Shown: positions 22,101 to 27,531 of the stretch, piece by piece | Layout: every line of letters begins with the position of its first letter | Position numbering within the stretch: position 1 is the first letter of the stretch | DNA from: a virus | Reading direction: 5' to 3' (one strand) | Virus record (IMG/VR): IMGVR_UViG_3300048079_000026 | Span: 1-28,336 of that record | DNA: 28,336 nucleotides | Translations under genes and position numbers: made by a program | Notes under the pieces: generated by a model | Told to the model about the DNA's origin: nothing | The model's input: the letters and a program-made list of their open reading frames with translations, nothing else | Database searches by the model: none

Positions 22101-22355
22101 TTACCCTCGCAAGTCAGCCACGTAACGGACGCCCATCGCGGCAATCTGGACGGCTTCTTCAAGCGCCGAGAGATCGCGGCCCCTGTTGCCTTTCACTTCC
22201 TGCCATAGCTCGTCCACCTCCTCTAGGATCACGGCGTAGCCTTCGTGCGGTGATTTCATGGGAGCGTGCTTGGCAATTGCGCGCGCACACTCAGCGCGGA
22301 CCTCAAGCATTACTTGATCGATTGCGGCCATCCGTTCGGCGAATGGATTGCTCAC
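22101..22355 (-). CDS. MazG-like NTP pyrophosphohydrolase
   Basis: An 84-residue all-helical protein with the acidic signature of this superfamily: HEGYAVILEEVDELWQEVKG (E45, E46, D48, E49). A second helix follows, LEEAVQIAAMGVRYVADLRG, where family members place the other metal-binding residues. Family members hydrolyse (d)NTPs to monophosphates and pyrophosphate, shaping nucleotide pools or removing modified nucleotides. The short length matches phage single-domain forms. Its ATG overlaps the stop of the zinc/MbcA-like gene. Confidence 0.78.
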   Translation of the reverse strand: MSNPFAERMAAIDQVMLEVRAECARAIAKHAPMKSPHEGYAVILEEVDELWQEVKGNRGRDLSALEEAVQIAAMGVRYVADLRG

Positions 22356-22705
22356 AGGTACACTCCTTCACGTAGTTGGTCGATCACTTCTCGGACGTGG
22401 CGGACCTGGCCCATCGCGACGAGGCCCATCGGTTGCTGATAGTCGAATAGCTTTTGCGGCGAGCGGAACCAGGCGATGGCTTCGCCCGGCTCGTAGAGGT
22501 CCTCGAGCAGCTCGATCACGCGCAGCTCTGTGAATTCCTGCAGCACGTAGCGCACGCCGGCGTTCCAGCGCGGGAGCAGCTCGGGGCAGGCGGAGCAGAT
22601 CCCCATGCCGGTGGTGACGTCGAGGCAGAGCCAGTGGCAGCCGGCCGCCATGCCGTCGTGGCAGGCGTGGTGATCGTCGCAGCCGCAGCCGAGGCAGGTG
22701 GTCAC
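22352..22705 (-). CDS. Zinc-binding N-domain fused to MbcA/ParS/Xre-antitoxin-like C-domain
   Basis: A 117-residue protein, GTG start overlapping the upstream stop. Residues 1-40 are packed with Cys/His (TTCLGCGCDDHHACHDG, GCHWLCL, GICSAC; eight Cys), resembling a phage-type zinc domain. Residues ~60-117 (VIELLEDLYEPGEAIAWF, RSPQKLFDYQQPMGLVAMGQ, VREVIDQLREGVYL) follow the pattern of the DUF2384 toxin-binding domain of RES-Xre/MbcA antitoxins. No RES-type toxin gene lies nearby. The domain call rests on residue pattern only. It could counter a host toxin or act as a regulator. Confidence 0.7.
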   Translation of the reverse strand: MTTCLGCGCDDHHACHDGMAAGCHWLCLDVTTGMGICSACPELLPRWNAGVRYVLQEFTELRVIELLEDLYEPGEAIAWFRSPQKLFDYQQPMGLVAMGQVRHVREVIDQLREGVYL

Positions 22706-22941
22706 AGGCGCTCGACCTCACTGTATCTTCCGATGTGCACGTCGGTTGTTTTTCCCGTTGCGGTGTTCAATACACGGAGATCGCCGCGGTATAGATGCCC
22801 CTGCACCGTGCCGGCGCGGAGCGTTTTCCCCCATGAATAGCTGACGCGGCAGCCAATCGGAAAGGCAGTCTTAATTTGATTCTCGATCTCCTTTTCGAGC
22901 GCGGTGTGTTCCTCGAACAACGATTTCAGCCAGGGGTTCAT
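22702..22941 (-). CDS. Small soluble phage protein, unknown function
   Basis: A 79-residue protein; the ATG at 22941 overlaps the upstream stop (ATGA). The N-terminal helix (NPWLKSLFEEHTALEKEIEN) precedes a small beta part (PIGCRVSYSWGKTLRAGTVQ, GHLYRGDLRVLNTATG), suggestive of an SH3-like barrel. Sequence in frame further upstream is an Arg/His-rich shadow. No family recognised. Confidence 0.68.
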   Translation of the reverse strand: MNPWLKSLFEEHTALEKEIENQIKTAFPIGCRVSYSWGKTLRAGTVQGHLYRGDLRVLNTATGKTTDVHIGRYSEVERL

Positions 22942-23078
22942 GTGAGCAGCGCCCCGATGGCCATGACGACGATGCCGGCGATGATGAAGGCGGCGCAGAG
23001 CAGGAAAGCCGCGCGCCAGATGCCGCGACCAACCGCATCGAGGACCTCGACGAATGCCTTGTCGTGGCAGTCGTTCAT
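22938..23078 (-). CDS. 46-residue single-span membrane protein
   Basis: A short gene; the ATG at 23078 overlaps the upstream stop and the stop overlaps the next start. It has an acidic/polar N-terminus (MNDCHDKAFVEVLDAVGRG) and one membrane span at ~22-45 (AAFLLCAAFIIAGIVVMAIG). The coupled start and stop on both sides support it as a real gene. The role is unknown; tiny phage membrane proteins often modulate host envelope functions. Confidence 0.7.
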   Translation of the reverse strand: MNDCHDKAFVEVLDAVGRGIWRAAFLLCAAFIIAGIVVMAIGALLT

Positions 23079-23278
23079 TTCCACTTCCGCTTCGGCGGGC
23101 CGTAGGTCGCGCCACGACGCTGGCCGAACATGACCAACGCGCCCGAGTCCTGCATCCGCTGGAAAATGTCCGTAAAGGTGCGACGCTGGCGATCGGTGCG
23201 GCATAACCCCTCGAGGACGCTGCGCTTGCGCGGGCCGGTTTCCGTGGTGACGGCGAGGATGCGGGCTTGGAGGCCCAT
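23075..23278 (-). CDS. Small winged-helix-like protein downstream of parB-like gene
   Basis: A 67-residue protein; the ATG at 23278 overlaps the ParB-like stop (TGATG). RKRSVLEGLCRTDRQRRTFT, DIFQRMQDSGALVMFGQRRG and ATYGPPKRKWK read as helix-helix-wing with a basic end, so DNA binding is likely. A GTG one codon upstream is an alternative start. It may act with the ParB-like protein or regulate the operon. Confidence 0.65.
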   Translation of the reverse strand: MGLQARILAVTTETGPRKRSVLEGLCRTDRQRRTFTDIFQRMQDSGALVMFGQRRGATYGPPKRKWK

Positions 23279-24906
23279 CACTTCTTCCGCGCCTTCGCCG
23301 TCGGCTTCTTTGCCGCAGGCTTCGCCTTCTTCGCGGCGCGCTCGAGGCCGGCCGCCTTCTTGCGGTCCGCAATGATCCACTCGCGCTCCTTGTCGGCGTT
23401 GATATCAAACTGGTGCAGAATGTCCCTCTCGTAGTAGTAGCCGCCGTTCACGAAAAGCAGCTCGATCATCAGCAGCAGGAGCTTCTGCTCGTCGAGTTTC
23501 TCCGCGAGTTTCGGCAGCCGCGAGCTATAGCCTGACGTGAAGGATCCGGCTGGCCAGCCGAATGCGAGCGACACAGCGCGCAAGTGATCGGTGCGCGGGT
23601 GGATCGCATCGAACAATTGACCCGCGATGAAGTGCACCTGGGCGCGCGAGAATTTCGCCGGCGCTTTACCGTGGATCAGCTTCACGAGTCGCACGAGCAA
23701 TTGTTCGTCGACGTCGGGCCCTTTAGGCTTCGAGGGGCGGGATCCGGCAGCCGAGCCCACGGACGAGGCCTTGCCGGTCACTTTCTGCGCGGCGCTGGCG
23801 ACGGCCTGTTGCGTCGCGGCCTTGATGATCCGGCCGGTGCGCGGGTGCTGGATCAGCACCGGCTTGAAATCGGCGGCGAGGATTTCGCTTACCTTGCGGT
23901 GGCGGCCGGTCGCGTAGGTCTCGCCGTCGATCCTTACATAGCCGCCGGCCAGTTGGTCCCCGCCGTAGCGGTCGTCTTCCCAATTCGGCATGAGCTTCTT
24001 GGCGGCGTCGCCGGCGATTACCTTGTTGCCCTGGGCCTCGAGGCTCTTGCGCGCGCCGGCGAAGTGGGCCTGGCGCTTGTCGTCGAAGCACTTCGGGTCG
24101 GTGCATATGTCTGCACTCTTGACGTCGCCGAACAGGTCGGGCTGATTGCCGGTGCGTTTTGGACACTTCCCACAGGAGCCGGCCTTCGGCACCAGGGCTT
24201 CGTCGGCTGGATCGAAGGGGGCCGCGGAAAGCTTGAGCATGAACTCTTCCGCGATGTGCTTCTGCAGCTCGCGGTAGGTCATGGGACCGCGCCCGTAGCG
24301 GTTCGTGACGGCGTCCTTCAAGGCCTGGCGCTGTGTGTCGTGGTGGCCGATGCGGGAGATCAGGAGCGCGCGGCTGGCGTCGAGCGTGCCCTCGATCAAG
24401 GCCTTGCGCGCCTCGGCGCAGAGGTCGTTCAGCTTGGTGCGGGCGTAGACGTAGGAGCGCGACTTACCGATCAGGTCGGCCAACTGGTCGGCGTTGATCT
24501 TCTTCAAGGCCATGAGCTGCTTGTAGCCGTCGGCTTCCTCGAGGGGGCCGAGGTCGTCGCGCTGCAGGTTCTCGGTCAACTGGAGCTCGAGGACCTGGAC
24601 GTCGCCGATGGCGCGGATCCAGACCGGGACGTGCGCGAGCTCGGCTTGCTTGGCGGCTTTCCAGCGGCGCTCACCCGCGACGATCTCGTACTTGACGCCG
24701 GCGGCGCCCTTCTCCGGGACCGGCCGGACCAGGATCGGCTGCATGACACCGTGCAGCTTGATCGACTCGGCCAGCTCGGCGAGCTTGGCCTTGTCGAAGT
24801 GCTTTCGCGGATTGGTGGGCGAGGGCGTGCAGGCGCTGACCGGCACGAATTCGATCGCGGCATCGGCCATGTGACCGGGTGGCTCTTTTCTGACGGCGGT
24901 GTCCAT
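23278..24906 (-). CDS. ParB/RepB-like DNA-binding protein
   Basis: A 542-residue protein with AGGAG six bases before the ATG. Residues ~18-115 are the ParB N-domain: NPRKHFDKAKLAELAESIKL, then the nucleotide-site motifs GERRWKAA (78-85) and ENLQRDDLGPLEEA (112-125). An HTH follows at ~137-162 (INADQLADLIGKSRSYVYAR). A Cys4 site (C245, C248, C268, C273) precedes a C-terminal part of mixed helices and a Lys/Ala-rich tail (AAKKAKPAAKKPTAKARKK). No ParA-like ATPase gene is in the window. It could partition, act in replication, or shape operon expression. A set of 7-bp repeats lies just upstream. Confidence 0.9.
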   Translation of the reverse strand: MDTAVRKEPPGHMADAAIEFVPVSACTPSPTNPRKHFDKAKLAELAESIKLHGVMQPILVRPVPEKGAAGVKYEIVAGERRWKAAKQAELAHVPVWIRAIGDVQVLELQLTENLQRDDLGPLEEADGYKQLMALKKINADQLADLIGKSRSYVYARTKLNDLCAEARKALIEGTLDASRALLISRIGHHDTQRQALKDAVTNRYGRGPMTYRELQKHIAEEFMLKLSAAPFDPADEALVPKAGSCGKCPKRTGNQPDLFGDVKSADICTDPKCFDDKRQAHFAGARKSLEAQGNKVIAGDAAKKLMPNWEDDRYGGDQLAGGYVRIDGETYATGRHRKVSEILAADFKPVLIQHPRTGRIIKAATQQAVASAAQKVTGKASSVGSAAGSRPSKPKGPDVDEQLLVRLVKLIHGKAPAKFSRAQVHFIAGQLFDAIHPRTDHLRAVSLAFGWPAGSFTSGYSSRLPKLAEKLDEQKLLLLMIELLFVNGGYYYERDILHQFDINADKEREWIIADRKKAAGLERAAKKAKPAAKKPTAKARKK

Positions 24907-25035
24907 GCTTGCTCCTGCAGAGAGTGTTGAGTGTTGAGTTTTGAGTGATGAGTGTTAATGGAGCGGGGCGCGCGGCCCGGGCGAAACTTGGTCAGCCCAC
25001 CCGTTTACTGCTTGGCCTCGTCCCCCGCGTGATCG
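24907..25035. other. Intergenic leader of the ParB-like gene
   Basis: This 129-base gap is one of the few breaks in the otherwise overlapping leftward operon. It holds the 7-bp repeats and the ParB ribosome site. No clear promoter, terminator or further gene was seen. Confidence 0.5.
24922..24956. repeat. Five head-to-tail 7-bp repeats (GAGTGTT-type)
   Basis: In plus-strand reading the units are GAGTGTT, GAGTGTT, GAGTTTT, GAGTGAT and GAGTGTT, exactly phased. They end 16 bases upstream of the ParB-like start codon, in the 5' leader of that gene. They are A+T-richer than the surroundings. They may be binding sites for the ParB-like protein or simple-sequence filler. Confidence 0.8.
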
Positions 25036-25488
25036 TTATCGTTTCGCGGCGGCGAGGATTTTCTCGGCGCGGTCGTGGTTGGCGAGGGCGTTGCGGAGGC
25101 CGTGAGCGGTCGAGAGGTCGTCGACGCCGTCCTCGATTGCCTGGCGGAGCAGCGCGCCGGCGCCGATGTAGTTGTCGAGCGCGAGGGCGGGAATGTCGAC
25201 GCCGTTGCGGCGTGCAACCTTCGCGGCGAGGCGCTTATACGGCCGCTTCACGGCCTTCTTCCCGGCGGGCTTCGCGCGACGGCCCTGGGGGGGGGCGGCC
25301 TTGCGCGTCAGCAAGCTCACCGTGCGGTCGTCATCATCGGCAACCTTGACCTTGCCGTTGTATTTCAAGTTGTAGAGTGCTTTGGTGATCTTCGCGTCGT
25401 CGCCGCCGATCTCTTCGTGTAATTGTCGGAAGGTGCGCTTGCCGCCGGCGGCAGCGAGCTGGTCCTTGATTTGTTTGCCGATGGTCAT
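25036..25488 (-). CDS. Basic protein with N-terminal HTH-like domain
   Basis: A 150-residue protein. Residues ~1-60 suggest a small winged helix: MTIGKQIKDQLAAAGGKRTF, RQLHEEIGGDDAKITKALYN, LKYNGKVKVADD. A Lys/Arg/Pro-rich linker follows (TRKAAPPQGRRAKPAGKKAV), then a helical end (LRQAIEDGVDDLSTAHGLRN). A DNA- or RNA-binding role is likely. The linker is encoded over a nine-base G/C homopolymer (25287-25295). The ATG overlaps the upstream stop. Confidence 0.75.
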   Translation of the reverse strand: MTIGKQIKDQLAAAGGKRTFRQLHEEIGGDDAKITKALYNLKYNGKVKVADDDDRTVSLLTRKAAPPQGRRAKPAGKKAVKRPYKRLAAKVARRNGVDIPALALDNYIGAGALLRQAIEDGVDDLSTAHGLRNALANHDRAEKILAAAKR

Positions 25489-25688
25489 GCGGGTGACTCC
25501 GGTGGTTGCTTGTAGACGTGCGCGCAGCGGTGCATCGCCTCGCGGATTTCCTTTTCCGGCAGATCCAGACCGAGGTCGAAGCGGGCGCTTTCGCCGTTCG
25601 CCTGGATGATGTGGGCGTGGGCGGCATTCAGATGCTCCATCGCGCGTGCGTAGGCGCGGCTGCGCTCGATGACTTGGAACTCGTTCAT
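25485..25688 (-). CDS. Small helical phage protein
   Basis: A 67-residue protein; the ATG at 25688 overlaps the upstream stop (ATGA). It is mostly helical (NEFQVIERSRAYARAMEHLN, AAHAHIIQANGESARFDLGL, EKEIREAMHRCAHVYK). The sequence is soluble, with no motif recognised. Further in-frame upstream sequence is an Arg/His-rich shadow. Confidence 0.68.
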   Translation of the reverse strand: MNEFQVIERSRAYARAMEHLNAAHAHIIQANGESARFDLGLDLPEKEIREAMHRCAHVYKQPPESPA

Positions 25689-26038
25689 CGCGTTGTCCGC
25701 GGAAGATAGGACCGTTCGGCGATGCGGGAGCAGCCGCTGACGGTGATGCCGGTGTCGGTGCGGGAGTGGATGACCATCAGCAGGACGTCTGTCATTCCGG
25801 ACCCGGCGGCGGGGCAGGCGCGGAGGCCGCGCTCGAGCTCGCGGGCGACGGCGAAGCGCTGCACGGCTTCTTGAGTCGCGGCTTCGGTCGCCTGCTCGGC
25901 GCGCATGTCGATCGCGCCGACCAGGGCGAAGGCTGAGAGGATGAAGGCGACGATGCCGGCGATCTTCATGCGCATCATCCAGCGGTCGCGGTTGCGGTAG
26001 ACGGCGATGCGGTCGCGGAGATCTTCGGAGACGGTCAT
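25685..26038 (-). CDS. Membrane-anchored early protein
   Basis: A 117-residue protein; the ATG at 26038 has GGAGGGGAA upstream and overlaps the preceding stop. The cytoplasmic N-terminus (MTVSEDLRDRIAVYRNRDRW) is followed by one span at ~24-42 (IAGIVAFILSAFALVGAID). A C-terminal domain follows (EAVQRFAVARELERGLRACP, MTDVLLMVIHSRTDTGITVS). The role is unknown. It is one of several small membrane proteins in this operon. Confidence 0.7.
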   Translation of the reverse strand: MTVSEDLRDRIAVYRNRDRWMMRMKIAGIVAFILSAFALVGAIDMRAEQATEAATQEAVQRFAVARELERGLRACPAAGSGMTDVLLMVIHSRTDTGITVSGCSRIAERSYLPRTTR

Positions 26039-26343
26039 TTCCCCTCCCTTGACGCAACGGCCCGGAGGGCGGAGAGCTCGCAGCGCGGGCACGGAATGAG
26101 GTGGCCTTTATATTCCCAATAGCGAAAGCCGCAGTCAGCGCACTGGCCGCCCACTGGTAACTTCGTTGCGCGGAACTCGTCCCGCTCCGCTGTCATCTTC
26201 GCAAACTCGCGCTGCCAGTGATCGGACTCGCGTTCGAGGGTGCGGGCGAGTTCTGCCTTGACGTATTGTTCAGTTCCAAAATCATCACTCCATACAACAG
26301 CATCCGTTCTCGGCGTCGCCGCTGGTTTGATAATGGTGGTCAT
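26035..26343 (-). CDS. Zinc-ribbon-like early protein
   Basis: A 102-residue protein; the ATG at 26343 overlaps the upstream stop. A coiled-coil-like middle (YVKAELARTLERESDHWQRE, FAKMTAERDEFR) precedes a two-pair Cys motif, QCADCGFRYWEYKGHLIPCP with RC just after. This is C-x2-C-x13-C-x2-C, a typical zinc ribbon. Such small early proteins may bind nucleic acid or host proteins. No named family. Confidence 0.72.
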   Translation of the reverse strand: MTTIIKPAATPRTDAVVWSDDFGTEQYVKAELARTLERESDHWQREFAKMTAERDEFRATKLPVGGQCADCGFRYWEYKGHLIPCPRCELSALRAVASREGK

Positions 26344-26477
26344 TTCCAGTTCTCCGGCGGGTTGCGGTTGATGTGAACGATGAGGACCACCAGCGCGATG
26401 AAGAAAAGCACGACCGCGAGGAGGCCGATGTAGCCGATGATCTCGGAGATTTTGTGGGCGAGGGTGAGAGCGATCAC
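26340..26477 (-). CDS. 45-residue membrane protein
   Basis: A short gene with a GTG start at 26477 overlapping the upstream stop (GTGA), and a stop overlapping the next ATG (ATGA). Translation gives MIALTLAHKISEIIGYIGLL, then AVVLFFIALVVLIVHINRNP and PENWK. It is one strong membrane span with a short polar tail. The exact coupling at both ends supports a real gene. Function unknown. Confidence 0.68.
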   Translation of the reverse strand: MIALTLAHKISEIIGYIGLLAVVLFFIALVVLIVHINRNPPENWK

Positions 26478-26707
26478 GCGCGCCCCGCTTGCTCGCTGCG
26501 CGCGCGGAGGCGCGCGAGGTTGACGTTGACGAGGCAGCGGCGGATGAGCTCGTCGCGCAGCGCGCGCTCGAACGTGTAACCAAGCGCACGGAGCGGGGAT
26601 CGCTCGAAGGCGCCGCGGAGGGAGGATTCGCTATCGGGCGCGTCGGGCAGCGGCAGCGACTGCTGCTCCTGGCGGAACTCGACGACGCGGACTGCGGGGT
26701 GAGGCAA
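26474..26707 (-). CDS. First gene of the leftward operon, small charged protein
   Basis: A 77-residue protein. The proposed start is TTG at 26707, with GGAGGG five bases upstream and lying just after the leftward promoter. The sequence (PHPAVRVVEFRQEQQSLPLP, ALGYTFERALRDELIRRCLV, LARLRARSEQAGRA) is helical and Arg-rich in its second half. In lambda this position is held by the antiterminator N; a small basic RNA-binding role is possible but unproven. A rare start codon in the first gene would keep expression low. Confidence 0.62.
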   Translation of the reverse strand: MPHPAVRVVEFRQEQQSLPLPDAPDSESSLRGAFERSPLRALGYTFERALRDELIRRCLVNVNLARLRARSEQAGRA

Positions 26708-26711
26708 GCTG

Positions 26712-26733
26712 CCCTCCGTGGGGTGACGGAGGG
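26712..26733 (-). promoter_or_regulatory. Inverted repeat over the first-gene ribosome site
   Basis: An 8-bp inverted repeat, CCCTCCGT (26712-26719) and ACGGAGGG (26726-26733), surrounds the GGAGG ribosome site of the TTG-start gene. If the transcript includes both arms, the ribosome site would be hidden. The predicted start point falls inside the 5' arm, so only a shorter stem may form. Confidence 0.45.
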
Positions 26734-26735
26734 GA

Positions 26736-26764
26736 AATTTACCAACTGGTAAAGCTTATGTCAA
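26736..26764 (-). promoter_or_regulatory. Leftward early promoter (PL-like)
   Basis: On the minus strand, -35 TTGACA (26764-26759), a 17-base spacer, then -10 TAAATT (26741-26736). The -10 lies within operator OL1, and the -35 touches OL2. It drives the leftward operon starting at 26707. Confidence 0.8.
26738..26753. promoter_or_regulatory. Operator OL1
   Basis: TTTACCAACTGGTAAA: a perfect 7-bp inverted repeat with a 2-base centre. The 12-base core TACC-AACT-GGTA is identical in OR1, upstream of cro. It overlaps the -10 of the leftward promoter. It is probably bound by the repressor and/or the Cro-like protein. Confidence 0.85.
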
Positions 26765-26778
26765 TACCATCCGGTAAC
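26763..26778. promoter_or_regulatory. Operator OL2
   Basis: AATACCATCCGGTAAC shares the TACC-N4-GGTA core. Its centre is 25 bp from that of OL1, the same spacing as between OR1 and OR2. It lies just upstream of, and touches, the -35 box. Confidence 0.75.
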
Positions 26779-26784
26779 TATTGG

Positions 26785-26979
26785 CTATGAATGATGCTTC
26801 CGAACTTCATTTCTGATCTCGTTTAGAGCCTCGACGATGCCTGCGGCAATGAAAAACAACGTGCCGATCACGACCATGATCATGCTGCTGATTTCCCCTA
26901 TGGACGTCTTGGCCAACGCGCAGCCGCCGAAGCCGATCAGATAGAAGGCGACGGCGAGAATTCCGTAGATGTATCTCAC
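26785..26979 (-). CDS. Two-span membrane protein co-transcribed with repressor
   Basis: A 64-residue protein with a GTG start at 26979 overlapping the repressor stop (GTGA). Two membrane spans are clear: ~3-23 (YIYGILAVAFYLIGFGGCAL) and ~30-50 (EISSMIMVVIGTLFFIAAGI). The tail is charged (EALNEIRNEVRKHHS). It lies between repressor and OL, so it would be expressed in the lysogen. This position is that of rex in lambda; superinfection exclusion is a reasonable guess, with no sequence proof. Confidence 0.75.
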   Translation of the reverse strand: MRYIYGILAVAFYLIGFGGCALAKTSIGEISSMIMVVIGTLFFIAAGIVEALNEIRNEVRKHHS

Positions 26980-27446
26980 GGTTTTGCTTTAGCTTTCGGC
27001 GCCGGGGGCAGGCGTTCGGCTGCGCGCTGGCGTGAGACGGTCTTCATGCGGCCTCCTAACTCGCGGACGATGGATTCGTTGGCCGTCTTAAGGGCTTGCA
27101 ATTGGTCGATCATGTCTTCCTGCTGCGCCTCGGTAAGGCCGTCGAACAGCTCCAGCAGTTTGGTCTGTAATTCGTAGTGGATGTTGTAGATAGCGAGCGG
27201 TTGCTGTATCGACAACTGATTGTTTTCCTCTTCGGCGTCGAGCCAGCCTGCGGGCAGTGCATTGGCGCGCTCTATGTGCCTCGCCAGTTTTTCTCCAATA
27301 TCGCGTTTATGTTTATTGGTCATGAAGAGGCGGGCGACTTGCGCAGGCTGTCGCTCGATCTTGGCCGCAAGCCTGGCGTCGACGCCGCTGTACCGCTCAT
27401 CAATGAGTTTGCGTAGTCGCTGGCGCCGAATTTCCGGTAGATCCAT
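26976..27446 (-). CDS. Prophage repressor (CI-like) without autoproteolysis domain
   Basis: A 156-residue protein. The ATG at 27446 is chosen because it lies exactly seven bases after a -10-like TTTAAT; the upstream extension would cover operators. Residues ~5-65 are an HTH of phage-repressor type: RQRLRKLIDERYSGVDARLA, AKIERQPAQVARLFMTNK, then IGEKLARHIERANALPAGWL. The C-terminal ~90 residues are helical (LLELFDGLTEAQQEDMIDQL) with a basic Pro/Lys tail. There is no S24 Ser-Lys peptidase region. It would bind the palindromic operators on both sides and maintain lysogeny. Confidence 0.85.
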   Translation of the reverse strand: MDLPEIRRQRLRKLIDERYSGVDARLAAKIERQPAQVARLFMTNKHKRDIGEKLARHIERANALPAGWLDAEEENNQLSIQQPLAIYNIHYELQTKLLELFDGLTEAQQEDMIDQLQALKTANESIVRELGGRMKTVSRQRAAERLPPAPKAKAKP

Positions 27447-27452
27447 GAAGGG

Positions 27453-27481
27453 ATTAAAGCAGCCGTTTCCCATTTGGGAAA
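27453..27481 (-). promoter_or_regulatory. Repressor maintenance promoter (PRM-like)
   Basis: On the minus strand, -10 TTTAAT (27458-27453) has only a poor -35, TTTCCC (27481-27476), at 17 bases. The expected start is the A of the repressor ATG (27446), giving a leaderless mRNA. OR3 overlaps the -35 region, so control by bound protein is likely. Confidence 0.6.
27466..27481. promoter_or_regulatory. Operator-like palindrome OR3
   Basis: TTTCCCATTTGGGAAA: a perfect 7-bp inverted repeat with a 2-base centre. Each half differs from OL1 by one base (TTTCCCA against TTTACCA). It shares base 27481 with OR2 and covers the -35 area of the repressor promoter. Confidence 0.65.
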
Positions 27482-27496
27482 TTGACAATTGGTATT
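27481..27496. promoter_or_regulatory. Operator OR2 (degenerate)
   Basis: ATTGACAATTGGTATT: one half-site (GGTA) is intact, the other is TGAC. The centre is 25 bp from OR1, repeating the OL1-OL2 spacing. It touches the cro -35 box. Confidence 0.6.
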
Positions 27497-27523
27497 GACC
27501 TGATCTATACCAACTGGTAAATT
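27495..27523 (+). promoter_or_regulatory. Rightward early promoter (PR-like)
   Basis: -35 TTGACC (27495-27500), a 17-base spacer, then -10 TAAATT (27518-27523), the same architecture as the leftward promoter. The cro ATG begins nine bases after the -10 with no ribosome site between, so the transcript should be leaderless or nearly so. A second possible pair is TTGACA (27482-27487) with TATACC. Confidence 0.75.
27506..27521. promoter_or_regulatory. Operator OR1
   Basis: TATACCAACTGGTAAA contains the same TACC-AACT-GGTA core as OL1 and overlaps the -10 of the cro promoter. Binding here would block rightward transcription. Confidence 0.85.
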
Positions 27524-27531
27524 CATCGCGC

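Noticed and set aside
23584-24930. Plus-strand open frame of 448 codons opposite the ParB-like gene
   Set aside because: No motif, no ribosome site; composition (Val/Gly/Leu/Ala/Asp-rich) is that of a complementary shadow.
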